A program made the position numbers and the translations under genes. The notes under the pieces are model-generated. The model worked only from the letters and a program-made list of their open reading frames with translations. It was not told where the DNA came from and did not search any database. DNA of 42,462 bases, from contig LNZQ01000210.1 of the NCBI GenBank assembly GCA_002007315.1, positions 1 to 42,462 of the forward strand. The letters run 5' to 3'. Of this stretch, positions 25,846-36,538 are shown piece by piece. Numbering within the stretch: position 1 is the stretch's first letter; each line of letters begins with the position of its first letter. Source of the stretch: Epulopiscium sp. Nele67-Bin004. GTDB taxonomy: Bacteria; Bacillota_A; Clostridia; Lachnospirales; Cellulosilyticaceae.

Positions 25846-26811
25846 TTAATCAAGCGTACTTGCAATAAATATAGTAGGACTAGTAACTAAGTCTACTACT
25901 TCGTTTGTAGTTGTCATAACAACTGGACGTGTTGTAAAATTTTTATTTTGTCTAACTACGATACCCTCACGTTTATCTAATAGTTGTACCATTAATCCGT
26001 TTGGATAACAATAGAAAGCATCTGTAACTGATTTGAATATATCCATATCAAATTTACCAACAGCATCTGCACTTAGAGTTTCAACTGCTTCATACACACG
26101 GTTATATTTACTTAAAAGATTAACATAATCGTTAGCAATGTGTAGAACTTGAGAGTTTAAGAAAAGGCTATCACCTTTAACTTTAAGTGGACCTGTACCA
26201 TCATAACGCTCATTTAGATGCATAATAGGAATATAGATTGTTGCAGGATAGTTTGTAGTGCTTTTTATAACTTCTACTCCAGCTTGTAAAGGATCATTTT
26301 TATCTATAAGTTTACCTACATCATGTAATAGAGCTGTAATGATAACTTTCTCTATAAGATCGATTTTTTCACGACGATTTTTAAGTCCATAAATACATGA
26401 AACTGCGACATGTAAAGAGTGCATAGCAAGTTTACTAATAAAATCATTAGTGGCATGGTCTTGAGGTAATATTGAGTTTTCGCTAACATTTATGTGCATT
26501 AAAATATTTCTTGCAATTTTAGTGAATGCAGCTTCGTTAACACGACGATTTTTTTCAATATCTTTATATAGAGCTTGAAGTTCTTGCAAAACAGTTAATC
26601 TTAAAGTGTCAGGTAGTGCAAGTTCTATTACTACGTTATCTGCAAAATTTTCTTCAACATAAATGTATGCGATGCCGATCCCATGTAATTTTTCAATAAG
26701 TGCTTCAGTTAATACATTTCCTTCACGTACAAATATAAACCCTTTGTTGGTGTATATTGGAAGGGCAATTGTTTTTCCTATGTGGTTGTTGGATACAAAA
26801 ATTTGCCTCAT
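25846..26811 (-). CDS. HD-domain protein, degenerate HD-GYP type
   Basis: 321 aa from the ATG at 26811, which has AGGAGG in front; the frame is open 25 codons further but without a site. N-terminal domain of about 110 residues as found before HD-GYP domains in Firmicutes (DUF3391-like region), then ALLHDVGKLI with the HD dyad. The downstream motif is HLNERYDGTGPLKVKGD where active c-di-GMP phosphodiesterases have HHE-x-DGSGYP-G. The second His and the GYP are changed, so catalysis may be lost or altered. Monocistronic, divergent from the ZIP gene. Confidence 0.8.
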   Translation of the reverse strand: MRQIFVSNNHIGKTIALPIYTNKGFIFVREGNVLTEALIEKLHGIGIAYIYVEENFADNVVIELALPDTLRLTVLQELQALYKDIEKNRRVNEAAFTKIARNILMHINVSENSILPQDHATNDFISKLAMHSLHVAVSCIYGLKNRREKIDLIEKVIITALLHDVGKLIDKNDPLQAGVEVIKSTTNYPATIYIPIMHLNERYDGTGPLKVKGDSLFLNSQVLHIANDYVNLLSKYNRVYEAVETLSADAVGKFDMDIFKSVTDAFYCYPNGLMVQLLDKREGIVVRQNKNFTTRPVVMTTTNEVVDLVTSPTIFIASTLD

Positions 26812-26979
26812 GCTTAGTTGGCCTCCTATAATATAAATGATAGTATAATAGCGATATACGTTAATTATACTACATATATCGTCCAATTAACACTAAATAT
26901 TAACATTGTGTTAAAGGATTATTGAATGTTCTAAAAGTGTACAAGCTTTAATAAATATATAAAAAGGAGGTGGAAACTA

Positions 26980-27708
26980 ATGGAGGCTATATCAGCATTT
27001 TTAGTAGGTTTTCTCGCAGAAGGAATTGGCGTAATGATAGGTATAATATTATTATATTTATTCAACATAAAAAGTAAAAAACTAATAGGAGTATTATTTG
27101 GAGCGACGGCAGGTATAATGATTTCACTTATTTGTTTTCATATTTTGCCAGAAGCATTTGAGATGGGTCATAACATAATGATATTTTTAGGTATGGCGAT
27201 AGGATTAGTTTTAGGGCTAGTGTTAGAGCAGGTCACGCATAGTGCACAAGATAAATTTCATATTTCAAATGGACATATGATACAAACTAGTATAGTTTTA
27301 TTAGTGGGAATAGCAATTCATAATATTCCAGAAGGATTTGCATTAGGTTCTATTATGAATGCTTCACAAGAGACAATACTAAATTTTGCAACGATTATAT
27401 GTCTGCATAGCATTCCAGAAGCAATAGCTGTAGTTATTCCGTTAAAAGAAGCGAAAATTAATAAAGGTATTTTGTGTATGATACCTGTTTGTCTTGGTCT
27501 AGTTATGGGTATCGGAGCGGCTTTGGGGTATTTACTTAGCCAGATTAATACATCGTTTGTTGCAATGTCGCTTGGTATGGCATCAGGAATTATTTTATAC
27601 ATAGTTTGCGAAGAACTTTTACCTGAATCAAAAAAAATATGGAACGGACGTCTAACAAGTATCGCAACTGTACTTGGAGTTTTGGTAGGTATTCTGATGA
27701 TGCAATAG
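26980..27708 (+). CDS. ZIP family divalent metal transporter
   Basis: 242 aa with about eight membrane segments. The metal-site motif IAIHNIPEGFALG is near residue 110 and the second helix motif LHSIPEAIAV near 140, the paired H-x3-E sites of ZIP (ZupT-like) transporters. A His-bearing loop (about 87-100) follows the third segment. Imports zinc, iron or manganese across the cytoplasmic membrane; selectivity cannot be read off. SD AAAAGGAGGTGG before the ATG. Confidence 0.9.
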   Translation: MEAISAFLVGFLAEGIGVMIGIILLYLFNIKSKKLIGVLFGATAGIMISLICFHILPEAFEMGHNIMIFLGMAIGLVLGLVLEQVTHSAQDKFHISNGHMIQTSIVLLVGIAIHNIPEGFALGSIMNASQETILNFATIICLHSIPEAIAVVIPLKEAKINKGILCMIPVCLGLVMGIGAALGYLLSQINTSFVAMSLGMASGIILYIVCEELLPESKKIWNGRLTSIATVLGVLVGILMMQ

Positions 27709-27798
27709 CCAAAAATATCCTATTATAAAAAATAATAGTCGTGACATAATAAGCATGTACCCAGAGTACAACTAAAAAAATTATAGAGGTGACTTATT

Positions 27799-27960
27799 AT
27801 GGCTAAAAAAGCAAAAGCAAGCAAAGCAAACAACTATGATCAATATTCTGATGCAATTGATTGTTGCAACGTAAGTGACACTACAAAAGCTTCAGATTGT
27901 GGCGACGGTGGATGCTGTGGAGGTTCTAAAAACCAAGCAGATGATTGCTCAAATTGCTAA
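27799..27960 (+). CDS. Small Cys-rich peptide (53 aa)
   Basis: 53 codons after AGAGGTGA. Lys/Ala-rich start (MAKKAKASKANN), then seven Cys: C22 C23, C34, C39 C40, C50 and C53, with a GDGGCCGG core. No signal peptide. 35 bases upstream of a DUF1540 gene that is also Cys-rich, so likely co-transcribed. The CC pairs suggest metal binding in the manner of a metallothionein, or a modified-peptide precursor; neither is shown. Unrecognised family. Confidence 0.6.
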   Translation: MAKKAKASKANNYDQYSDAIDCCNVSDTTKASDCGDGGCCGGSKNQADDCSNC

Positions 27961-27995
27961 TAACTTGATACGATTAAATTAATAGGGGGTATTTT

Positions 27996-28304
27996 ATGCC
28001 AAAATTACAGTGTGGTGTATCAAACTGTGCCCATAACAGTGACTCGTTATGTTCACTAAATCATATTGAAGTTGACGGAGCACTTGCGAATTGTGACGAA
28101 GGTACTTGTTGTTCTAATTTCGTAGAAGCAATTGGTGCAACAAACTTTGCAGGGGAAGCAAGCCCTCTAACAGATGTTGGGTGTAAAGCATCAAATTGTG
28201 CACTTAACTGTTCAGGAAAATGTGGTGCTGCATCGATAAGCATAGAAGGCTTTGGTGCAAGTAACGTAACTGGAACAGAGTGTTCAAGCTTTACATGTAA
28301 ATAG
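27996..28304 (+). CDS. DUF1540 protein with two tandem domains
   Basis: 102 aa. Two copies of the DUF1540 pattern: CGVSNCAHNSDSLCSLNHIEV at the start and CKASNCALNCSGKCGAASISI near residue 63, each with four regularly spaced Cys before a short beta strand, and two more Cys pairs (about 37-38 and near the C-terminus). DUF1540 proteins are common in clostridia and thought to bind metal; function unknown. SD AGGGGGT. Ends at a strong terminator. Confidence 0.88.
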   Translation: MPKLQCGVSNCAHNSDSLCSLNHIEVDGALANCDEGTCCSNFVEAIGATNFAGEASPLTDVGCKASNCALNCSGKCGAASISIEGFGASNVTGTECSSFTCK

Positions 28305-28313
28305 AAAACACGA

Positions 28314-28353
28314 AAGAGTGTATTACAAAAAAATTTGTAGTACACTCTTTTTT
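28314..28353 (+). terminator. Terminator after the DUF1540 gene
   Basis: 16-bp stem (28314-28329 with 28334-28349, one G-U pair) with an A-rich loop and a T run, also just upstream of the uvrB promoter. Confidence 0.88.
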
Positions 28354-28368
28354 ACATACACTGGGTTG

Positions 28369-28377
28369 TGATATAAT
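28369..28377 (+). promoter_or_regulatory. Extended -10 promoter of uvrB
   Basis: TGATATAAT, about 20 bases before the start region; a weak -35 (TTTTAC) lies 16 bases upstream of the TATAAT inside the terminator T run. Confidence 0.6.
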
Positions 28378-28398
28378 GGACAAATTGGAGGGATGCAA

Positions 28399-30375
28399 AT
28401 GTTTAAACTTAATGCCGAATTTATGCCAATGGGCGACCAGCCAGAGGCGATAAAAAAACTTTCAAATAGCATTATTGATGGAAATACGCACCAGACATTG
28501 TTAGGGGTAACGGGTTCAGGAAAAACTTTTACGATGGCAAACATTATATGTGAGGTGAAAAAACCGACATTAATAATTGCTCATAATAAAACGTTGGCAG
28601 CTCAGCTTTATAGTGAATTTAAAGAATTTTTTCCAGAAAATGCTGTAGAATATTTTGTATCATATTATGATTATTATCAACCAGAAGCATACGTTGTTCA
28701 AAGTGATACATTTATTGAAAAAGACTCAAGCGTAAATGATGAAATTGATAAGCTTCGACACTCGGCAACTTCAGCCCTTGTTGAGCGTAAAGATGTAATT
28801 GTTGTGGCGAGTGTATCCTGCATTTATGGTATGGGTGACCCAATAGACTATGAAGAACAAGTGGTATCACTGCGTACAGGAATGGAAATTGATAGAGATG
28901 ACGTTCTTAGAAAGCTTATCCAAATTCAATATGATAGAAATGACCAAGATTTTGACAGAGGGACATTTAGGGTGCGAGGTGATGTTGTCGAAATTATCCC
29001 AACGGGCAGATCAGAGCAAGCAATAAGGGTAGAATTTTTTGGAGATGAAATAGATAGAATTGCAGAAATTGATGCACTAACAGGTACCGTTATTGGGTAT
29101 CTCGAACATGTTGCGATATTTCCAGCATCTCATTATGCGGTTGCACCCGAAAAATTGCTACAGGCTATAATCTCGATTGAAAAAGAACTTGATGAACAAG
29201 TTAAACACTTTACAATGCAAGATAAACTTTTGGAAATCCAAAGACTTACGCAACGAACTAATTTTGACGTAGAAATGTTAAGAGAAATGGGATATTGTTC
29301 AGGGGTAGAAAATTACTCCAGACACCTTGCTGGTAGAGAGGCAGGTAGCACACCTTTCACTTTGCTTGACTATTTTCCAGATGATTATTTAATTATAATT
29401 GATGAGTCACATATGACTGTTCCACAAATTAGGGGAATGTATAATGGCGACCAAGCAAGAAAAAATATTTTAGTTGAACATGGATTTAGGTTGCCATCAG
29501 CTATGGATAATCGTCCGATAACTTTTCAGGAATTCGAGACCAAAATAAACCAAATATTATATGTTTCGGCAACCCCAGCCCAATTTGAGCTAGAGCATTC
29601 ACTTTGTGTTGCACAACAATTGATACGTCCAACTGGCTTGTTGGATCCAATTGTAGAAATTCGTCCGATAACTGGGCAAATTGATGATTTATTAGGAGAA
29701 ATTAAGTCAACAATATTAACAGGAGATAAAATATTAGTTACAACTCTTACAAAAAGAATGTCTGAAGATTTAACAGACTATTTACGAGAAGTTGGAGTGA
29801 AAGTTAAATATTTACATTCAGATATTGATACTTTGGAGCGAATAGAAATTGTTAGAGATTTACGACTGGGCGTTTTTGACGTTTTGGTTGGAATAAATTT
29901 GCTTAGAGAGGGGTTAGACATACCAGAAGTGTCCCTTGTTGCGATATTAGATGCAGATAAAGAAGGATTTTTGCGTTCTGAAACTTCGTTAATCCAAACG
30001 ATAGGACGAGCTGCACGAAATGAAAACGGTAGAGTAATTATGTATGCAGACAATATGACACGTAGCATGAATAGTGCAATTACAGAAACTACACGTAGAC
30101 GTAATATTCAAGAGCAATATAACGCTGAAAATGGTATCGTTCCAACTACTGTAAAAAAGGCAGTACGTGACCTGATTGTGGCGACAAAAAAAGTGAATAT
30201 TGATTTGTTAAAAGATAAAGATATAGAGTCGATGAGCAAGCAAGAAATTGAGAAAGCTATTGAAAAAGCGGAAAAGGAAATGAAAAAAGCTGCGAGAGAA
30301 TTGCAATTTGAAAATGCTGCTGGACTTAGAGATACATTGATAGAACTAAAAAAACAACTACTAACTATTGACTAG
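28399..30375 (+). CDS. uvrB: Excinuclease ABC subunit UvrB
   Basis: 658 aa from ATG 28399. The in-frame ATG at 28393 touches the GGAGGG and leaves no spacing, so the second is preferred. Walker [11 protein letters not shown] near 40, the beta-hairpin [11 protein letters not shown] near 95, DESH near 337, motif [14 protein letters not shown] near 540 and a C-terminal UVR motif rich in K/E near 620-655. Full length for the family. It is the damage-verifying helicase-like subunit of nucleotide excision repair and loads UvrC. uvrA follows after 12 bases; uvrC is not in the window. Confidence 0.98.
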   Translation: MFKLNAEFMPMGDQPEAIKKLSNSIIDGNTHQTLLGVTGSGKTFTMANIICEVKKPTLIIAHNKTLAAQLYSEFKEFFPENAVEYFVSYYDYYQPEAYVVQSDTFIEKDSSVNDEIDKLRHSATSALVERKDVIVVASVSCIYGMGDPIDYEEQVVSLRTGMEIDRDDVLRKLIQIQYDRNDQDFDRGTFRVRGDVVEIIPTGRSEQAIRVEFFGDEIDRIAEIDALTGTVIGYLEHVAIFPASHYAVAPEKLLQAIISIEKELDEQVKHFTMQDKLLEIQRLTQRTNFDVEMLREMGYCSGVENYSRHLAGREAGSTPFTLLDYFPDDYLIIIDESHMTVPQIRGMYNGDQARKNILVEHGFRLPSAMDNRPITFQEFETKINQILYVSATPAQFELEHSLCVAQQLIRPTGLLDPIVEIRPITGQIDDLLGEIKSTILTGDKILVTTLTKRMSEDLTDYLREVGVKVKYLHSDIDTLERIEIVRDLRLGVFDVLVGINLLREGLDIPEVSLVAILDADKEGFLRSETSLIQTIGRAARNENGRVIMYADNMTRSMNSAITETTRRRNIQEQYNAENGIVPTTVKKAVRDLIVATKKVNIDLLKDKDIESMSKQEIEKAIEKAEKEMKKAARELQFENAAGLRDTLIELKKQLLTID

Positions 30376-30387
30376 AAAGGACAAAAT

Positions 30388-33213
30388 ATGAGCAATAAAC
30401 TAATTATAGAAGGTGCTAGAGAACATAATTTGAAAAATATTGATTTGGAGCTTGACCGTGACCAACTTATTGTGTTTACGGGGCTAAGTGGATCAGGAAA
30501 ATCATCGCTAGCTTTTGATACAATTTATGCAGAGGGGCAACGTCGATACGTCGAGTCGTTGTCTGCATATGCAAGACAATTTTTGGGGCAAATGGAAAAA
30601 CCAGATGTTGATAATATTTCGGGGTTATCGCCTGCAATTTCTATTGACCAAAAAACAACAAGTAAAAATCCACGTTCAACAGTAGGAACAGTGACGGAAA
30701 TTTACGATTATTTGCGTTTAATGTTTGCAAGAGTTGGAATTCCGCATTGTCCTAAATGTAAAAAAGAAATAAGCAAGCAAACGATTGACCAAATGGTTGA
30801 CCAGTTGATGACTTTGGAGGAACGTACAAAAATTCAGTTGCTTGCTCCTGTCGTTAGAGGTCGAAAAGGATTGCATGAAAAAGTATTAAAATCAGCAGTT
30901 GAACAAGGTTATATAAGAGTGAAAATTAATGGACAAATGTATGATTTAACAGAAGAAGAAATTACGTTAGATAAAAAGAAAAAACACACTATAGAAATAG
31001 TAGTTGACCGTATAGTTATTAAAGAGGGGATTCAGAAGCGATTGACGGATTCAATTGAAACAATTATGAAGTTAACGGGTGGAATTTTAGTAGTGGACGT
31101 GAATGGTGAGAAGTTAATAAATTTCAGCCAAAGTTTTTCGTGTCCTGATTGTAACATTAGTATTGAAGAAATTGAGCCGAGGTTATTTTCGTTTAACAAT
31201 CCGTTTGGAGCATGCCCGACTTGCACGGGACTTGGACAAAAGCTTGAAGTTGATAAAGACCTTGTTGTTCCAAACAAAAAACTTACTATTAAAGATGGGG
31301 CAATTGCAGTAGTCGGCTGGGGTTCAATTGCTAATACAGATAGTTATGCTTATGCACTGTTTGAACAGCTTATGAAAAAATATAATTTTGATATGGAAAC
31401 ACCGTTTGAGGAGTTGTCAGAAAAAGTTCAACATATAATTTTATATGGAACTGATGGGGAAAAAGTTCAATTTACGTTTTCGGGTGAATATGGCACACGT
31501 AATTATGACTATGCATTTGAAGGTGTTATTGAAAATTTAAAACGTCGTTACAATGAAACTAGCTCGGAAAGTATGCGAGATGAATATGAGTCTTATATGA
31601 CTAGCATACCATGCAAAACATGTGGGGGGGCACGTTTAAAACCAGAGGCATTAGCTGTTACGATTCAAGACAAAAATATTAACGATGTTACGTCTTTATC
31701 AATTGGTGATTTAAAAGATTTTTTTGAAACTGTTCAACTAACTGATAGGCAATTAGCGATAGGAGCACAAGTTTTAAAAGAAATAAATGCAAGGTTAGGA
31801 TTTTTAGTTGATGTTGGATTAGACTATTTATCGTTGTCACGCTCATCAGGAACTTTGTCGGGTGGTGAGGCACAACGAATACGGCTTGCAACTCAAATTG
31901 GTTCAGGGCTTGTAGGGGTGTTGTATATTTTAGATGAGCCAAGCATTGGGTTACATCAACGAGATAATGAGCGTCTTATTGCAACGTTGACAAGGCTTAG
32001 AGACTTAGGGAACACTCTTATAGTTGTTGAGCATGACGAGGATACTATGCAATGTGCAGACTGGATTGTTGATATAGGTCCGGGGGCTGGTGAAAATGGT
32101 GGGGAAGTCATTGCATCGGGACCACTAGACGTTATTCTTGAAAATGAAAACTCAGAAACAGGAGCATATTTAAGCGGTCGCAAAAAAATTGAAGTACCTA
32201 CAGAACGTCGTCAAGGCAATGGAAACAAAATTAGCATTAAAGGTGCAAAAGAAAATAATTTAAAAAATGTAAACGTTGATATACCTTTAGGTACATTAAC
32301 TTGTATTACAGGAGTGTCTGGTTCAGGTAAAAGTACGTTAATAAATGAAATACTTTTGAAACGATTGGCACGAGATTTGAATAGGGCAAAAGTTAAACCT
32401 GGGGCACACAAAGATTTGTTAGGGCTAGAAAATTTAGATAAAGTTATTCATATAGATCAATCCCCGATAGGACGAACCCCTAGGTCTAATCCAGCAACTT
32501 ATGTAGGGGTATTTGACTTAATAAGGGACGTATTTGCAGGCACGCAAGAAGCCAAGATGAAAGGTTATCAAAAAGGTAGGTTTAGTTTTAACGTTAATGG
32601 TGGGCGTTGTGAGGCGTGCAAAGGCGATGGTGTTATAAAAATTGAGATGCATTTTTTGCCTGACGTATACGTTCCTTGTGAAGTTTGCCATGCAAAACGA
32701 TATAACAGAGAAACTTTGGAAGTGCATTATAAGGAAAAAAATATTTCCGACATACTGAATATGACGGTGATTGAAGCATACAAATTTTTTGAAAATATCC
32801 CTAGCATTAAACGTAAACTTGAAACATTAAATGACGTTGGATTGTCGTATATTAGATTAGGGCAACCATCTACAACGCTTTCGGGTGGGGAGGCACAAAG
32901 GGTAAAACTGGCTACAGAGCTTAGCAAACGTAGCACAGGAAAAACGATGTATATCCTTGATGAGCCAACAACAGGCTTACATTTTGCCGATGTGGATAAG
33001 CTTGGGGGAATATTAAATCGTCTTGTTGAAACTGGCAACACGGTGGTGGTAATTGAGCATAATTTAGATGTGATAAAAACAGCAGATTATATAATTGATT
33101 TAGGTCCTGAAGGTGGAGTTCGAGGCGGTCAAGTTATTGCGAAAGGTACACCCGAACAAGTTGCACAAATTGAGGCATCATATACAGGAAAATTTTTGAA
33201 AAAGTTACTATAA
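30388..33213 (+). CDS. uvrA: Excinuclease ABC subunit UvrA
   Basis: 941 aa, full length. Two ABC ATPase halves: Walker [15 protein letters not shown] near 31 and [13 protein letters not shown] near 640; signatures [12 protein letters not shown] and [12 protein letters not shown]. Zinc sites: a CPKC pair, CPDC/CPTC around the first insertion, and CEACKGDG...CEVC in the second half. It is the DNA-damage sensor of nucleotide excision repair, working with UvrB, encoded directly upstream. SD AGAAAGGA. Confidence 0.98.
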   Translation: MSNKLIIEGAREHNLKNIDLELDRDQLIVFTGLSGSGKSSLAFDTIYAEGQRRYVESLSAYARQFLGQMEKPDVDNISGLSPAISIDQKTTSKNPRSTVGTVTEIYDYLRLMFARVGIPHCPKCKKEISKQTIDQMVDQLMTLEERTKIQLLAPVVRGRKGLHEKVLKSAVEQGYIRVKINGQMYDLTEEEITLDKKKKHTIEIVVDRIVIKEGIQKRLTDSIETIMKLTGGILVVDVNGEKLINFSQSFSCPDCNISIEEIEPRLFSFNNPFGACPTCTGLGQKLEVDKDLVVPNKKLTIKDGAIAVVGWGSIANTDSYAYALFEQLMKKYNFDMETPFEELSEKVQHIILYGTDGEKVQFTFSGEYGTRNYDYAFEGVIENLKRRYNETSSESMRDEYESYMTSIPCKTCGGARLKPEALAVTIQDKNINDVTSLSIGDLKDFFETVQLTDRQLAIGAQVLKEINARLGFLVDVGLDYLSLSRSSGTLSGGEAQRIRLATQIGSGLVGVLYILDEPSIGLHQRDNERLIATLTRLRDLGNTLIVVEHDEDTMQCADWIVDIGPGAGENGGEVIASGPLDVILENENSETGAYLSGRKKIEVPTERRQGNGNKISIKGAKENNLKNVNVDIPLGTLTCITGVSGSGKSTLINEILLKRLARDLNRAKVKPGAHKDLLGLENLDKVIHIDQSPIGRTPRSNPATYVGVFDLIRDVFAGTQEAKMKGYQKGRFSFNVNGGRCEACKGDGVIKIEMHFLPDVYVPCEVCHAKRYNRETLEVHYKEKNISDILNMTVIEAYKFFENIPSIKRKLETLNDVGLSYIRLGQPSTTLSGGEAQRVKLATELSKRSTGKTMYILDEPTTGLHFADVDKLGGILNRLVETGNTVVVIEHNLDVIKTADYIIDLGPEGGVRGGQVIAKGTPEQVAQIEASYTGKFLKKLL

Positions 33214-33214
33214 A

Positions 33215-33256
33215 ATAGAAAGAGCTATTGCTTATTAGCAAGGCTCTATTTTTTTA
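33215..33256 (+). terminator. Terminator of the uvrBA operon
   Basis: Stem built from AATAGA-AGAGC--TTGC and the matching GCAA-GCTCTATT, followed by seven T. Confidence 0.85.
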
Positions 33257-33333
33257 TAAAAAATAAGTTTAATGTGAATAAAACACCAAATTCTAGGCAA
33301 TAATCAAATATCGCTTGAAAAAGGAGTGGATAA

Positions 33334-34929
33334 ATGAAAGGTTTCGAGAAATTTTTGTATCAATATCTTATTAGTAACAATTTATTGACTATCGATAAGC
33401 CGACAAATGAACGAGCATTGAATTTAGAAGATTTTATAGTAGAGCATAACATATTAGATGAAACAACTTTGTTACAACTAAAACAACAATATTATTGTCT
33501 AGAATTATCAACTAATCATATTGACTATAATTCACTTACCAAGTTATTACTTAATGATATCAAAACATTTTGCACTGATAATTATATATTACCAGTAGCA
33601 ATTAATAATAATGTGTTGCACATTGTTATTGACAATCCATTTCAACTAGATATTATAGAAAAACTACGACTACAAACAAAACATAACATTAAATGCTGTA
33701 TAGGGCTTAGGTCTTATATTACGGCACATCTAAGTGAAGTTTTTCACTGCAATTCTACAAACACTCAACTTTCTACAAATAGAACAAAATCTAATTTAAC
33801 ATTAAATGACGAAGGCATGATTAAAAAAATCGTAAACAACATAATTCTTAATGCAATTCAGATGAATGCATCAGATATTCATTTAGAAGTACAAGACGGT
33901 AAACTAAAAGTTAGGTATCGTATTGATGGAAATCTTACTACTATAAAAGAAATTCCTGAAAATTTGGCAGTTGCTATTATAAACTGTATTAAAGTTTTTT
34001 CAAAGATGGACATTACTGAAAGACGGTTACCTCAAGATGGGCATTTAGTATTTGAGGCTGGTGATTATATATTTGATATAAGAATTAACACTATTCCAGC
34101 AATATATGGCGAGAAAGTTGTAATGAGAATTCGTGCCAATACGGACATAACAAAAAGTTTAGAACAATTGGGGTTAAATAGTTGCGATTTGATTAACTAT
34201 TTATTGCAACTTAAAGAAGGAATGATAATAGTTACAGGACCAACGGGTAGCGGAAAATCAACAACATTAGCAAGTATATTAAATATGCTTAATAAAGATG
34301 AAATAAATATTGTAACAATTGAAGACCCCGTGGAAACGGTGATAAGTGGAATAACTCAAGTTGGAATAAATGAAAAGCAGGGGCTGACGTTTGAAACGAC
34401 GTTAAGAGCAGTGTTGCGACAAGATATAGATATTTTGATGGTTGGTGAAATGCGAGATAAAGTGACTGCAGATATTGCAACACGTGCATCTTTAACGGGA
34501 CACACTGTTTGGACGACGTTACACACAGAAAATAGTGTTGGGGCAATTTGGCGTCTTTTGGACATGGGCATAGATAAAATTATGATAAAAGAAACTATCA
34601 AAGGGGTAATAGCCCAACGATTAGTTAGAAAACTATGCGATAAGTGCAAAGTTAAAGCAGACCAACACAAACATTTTATGGCGGTAGGTTGCAAACAGTG
34701 TAACTATGAAGGATATAAAGATAGAATTGGTGTTTTTGAAATATTAATACCTAAAATGCATTTGGCACAAATAGATTTTAGCAACCCAAATTTATATCAA
34801 CAAGCAATAAATAATGGGTTAATTACGTTGCAGTGTCAATTAGACAATTTAATTGAAAATGGAATTACAACTTATGATGAAGCCCAAAGAGTATTAGGAG
34901 GGGAAATTGATAGTGGAGTATGTATATAA
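33334..34929 (+). CDS. PilB/GspE-family assembly ATPase
   Basis: 531 aa. N-terminal MshEN/T2SSE_N-like domain (about 1-140), then the secretion ATPase: ASDIHLE box near 180, Walker A GPTGSGKSTT at about 302, Walker B DILMVGEMRD near 369 (Met where most have Ile), the His box TLHTENS near 395, and a tetracysteine zinc site (CDKC near 435, CKQC near 453). It powers pilus or pseudopilus extension at the cytoplasmic membrane. SD AAAGGAG. First gene of an operon in which nearly every start overlaps the previous stop. Confidence 0.93.
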   Translation: MKGFEKFLYQYLISNNLLTIDKPTNERALNLEDFIVEHNILDETTLLQLKQQYYCLELSTNHIDYNSLTKLLLNDIKTFCTDNYILPVAINNNVLHIVIDNPFQLDIIEKLRLQTKHNIKCCIGLRSYITAHLSEVFHCNSTNTQLSTNRTKSNLTLNDEGMIKKIVNNIILNAIQMNASDIHLEVQDGKLKVRYRIDGNLTTIKEIPENLAVAIINCIKVFSKMDITERRLPQDGHLVFEAGDYIFDIRINTIPAIYGEKVVMRIRANTDITKSLEQLGLNSCDLINYLLQLKEGMIIVTGPTGSGKSTTLASILNMLNKDEINIVTIEDPVETVISGITQVGINEKQGLTFETTLRAVLRQDIDILMVGEMRDKVTADIATRASLTGHTVWTTLHTENSVGAIWRLLDMGIDKIMIKETIKGVIAQRLVRKLCDKCKVKADQHKHFMAVGCKQCNYEGYKDRIGVFEILIPKMHLAQIDFSNPNLYQQAINNGLITLQCQLDNLIENGITTYDEAQRVLGGEIDSGVCI

Positions 34930-36109
34930 AGGTTATCAAATTATAACAAATGAACGAGTCAAGGGGGAAATTGTAGCTGAAACAGAAGATATCGCAAAAG
35001 ATATTTTATTTCAAAGACAATTATTAGTTAAAAATATAAGGAAAAAGACGTTTTTAGATATGGAACTTAAAACTTCTGTAACAGTATCCAAACAAACATT
35101 AATATTTATCTTAAAAGAATTAGTAGCAGTTTTACAAACAGGAGTAAATTTATACGATGCATTGGTATTAGTGAAAACAAGCAAACATTCAAAAGAAGTA
35201 GATTTATTAATAGAAAAAATTATTGCTTATATAGTGCAAGGACACGATTTGTCATATGCTTTTGAACAAGTTAATTCAATCCCAGAGTTTGTTGTAGGGG
35301 CAGTTAGGGCAGGTGAAAAAGGTGGAACGTTGTTAGAAACGTTAAAAATAATTATCAATCAATTAGAAGTGGAGTTGCAATCAACAAAAAAAATTCGCCA
35401 AACTATGGCTTATCCGATGATTGTATTAACAGTATTGATTTGTACTACTTTAGTTGCAGTAAACTTTATTTTTCCAGCTTTATTAGAAGTGTTTATTGAT
35501 CAAGGAGCACAATTACCACTTATTACACAAATATTTATAACTATAGTTATGTTATTACAACAAAACACGTTTAGAATAATAAGTTGTATTTTAGCAATTA
35601 TTTGTATAATTAATTTTAAAATAACGAGTAAAACTTTTAGCGTATATTTAGAAAAGGTATTTTTAAATTGCGTAATAATAGGAAGTTTTTATAAATTAAA
35701 AATTAACAAAGAAATTGCAAACTGGTTAGGGCTACTGTTATATTCTGGGGTAGATTTAGCAACTTCAATTAGTATACTCGAACATAGTACAAGTAGCGAA
35801 TGTCTAAAAAACACTTTATATAAAAGTAGAATACAATTACAAGACGGTTATTTTTTTAGTGATACATTGAAAACAGAAAAAATAATATCGCCTTATTTGA
35901 TAGCCGTAATAGAAACTGGGGAAAAAAGTGGACGATTAGATAAGTTATTAATTAGTACAGGGGAATATTTTGAAGAAACTTATCAACATAAAATGCAGTT
36001 GTTTTTTATATGGCTGGAGCCAGTTGTTACAATTTTATTATCAATTATTATTGGTTTTGTGGTCATGGCAATAATGTTGCCAACACTAACATTATCTATA
36101 CAGTTTTAG
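34907..36109 (+). CDS. PilC/GspF-family inner-membrane platform protein
   Basis: About 400 aa with two GspF domains (about 65-190 and 265-390), three long membrane segments (about 165-190, 215-235, 370-395) and conserved AGEKGG / TGEKSG motifs. The start is either TTG 34907 or GTG 34913, both following AGGAGGGG and overlapping the ATPase gene; no ATG is suitable. It anchors the assembly ATPase and prepilins in the membrane. Confidence 0.92.
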   Translation: MIVEYVYKGYQIITNERVKGEIVAETEDIAKDILFQRQLLVKNIRKKTFLDMELKTSVTVSKQTLIFILKELVAVLQTGVNLYDALVLVKTSKHSKEVDLLIEKIIAYIVQGHDLSYAFEQVNSIPEFVVGAVRAGEKGGTLLETLKIIINQLEVELQSTKKIRQTMAYPMIVLTVLICTTLVAVNFIFPALLEVFIDQGAQLPLITQIFITIVMLLQQNTFRIISCILAIICIINFKITSKTFSVYLEKVFLNCVIIGSFYKLKINKEIANWLGLLLYSGVDLATSISILEHSTSSECLKNTLYKSRIQLQDGYFFSDTLKTEKIISPYLIAVIETGEKSGRLDKLLISTGEYFEETYQHKMQLFFIWLEPVVTILLSIIIGFVVMAIMLPTLTLSIQF

Positions 36110-36118
36110 GAGGTACAA

Positions 36119-36538
36119 ATGGAAAAAGAAGATTTAAAATGGGCAGGATTTACATTGTTAGAACTTATGGTTGTAGTTGTGATTATTGGAATTGTTACAT
36201 CTTTTGTTACACCTGCATTATTAAACGTTGTAAATTCCGTAGCATTAAAATCAGACGTGCAGACAGCTCAAACAATACAAAATATTGTTGATATGTATAC
36301 TTTAAATGGTGGGGTGGTTACAAGCCTAGACAATACTACGTACCAAAATTTTATAAAAGCAGGATATTTAGATGAAAAAGATTTAGACGAGAAAGATGTT
36401 ATTAGTTTACGGCTTGAAGGAAACTCGTTAAGCTACAGTTCAGATAAGGGGGTACAACTAACAGTAGGACAAAATTATGAGGATTTGGTTGAAGGATTAG
36501 ACAGTGTACAAAAACAGTGGGTTACAAATGCACAATAA
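36119..36538 (+). CDS. Type IV prepilin / major pseudopilin
   Basis: 139 aa. Prepilin-peptidase site after WAG, giving mature FTLLELMVVVVIIGIVTS with Phe +1 and Glu +5, then a long hydrophobic alpha1. The leader is short (10 aa) and charged. GspG/PilA-like, with a small globular part. SD AGGAGG. Probably the main subunit of the fibre, since it is the first prepilin gene. The prepilin peptidase is not in the window. Confidence 0.9.
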   Translation: MEKEDLKWAGFTLLELMVVVVIIGIVTSFVTPALLNVVNSVALKSDVQTAQTIQNIVDMYTLNGGVVTSLDNTTYQNFIKAGYLDEKDLDEKDVISLRLEGNSLSYSSDKGVQLTVGQNYEDLVEGLDSVQKQWVTNAQ

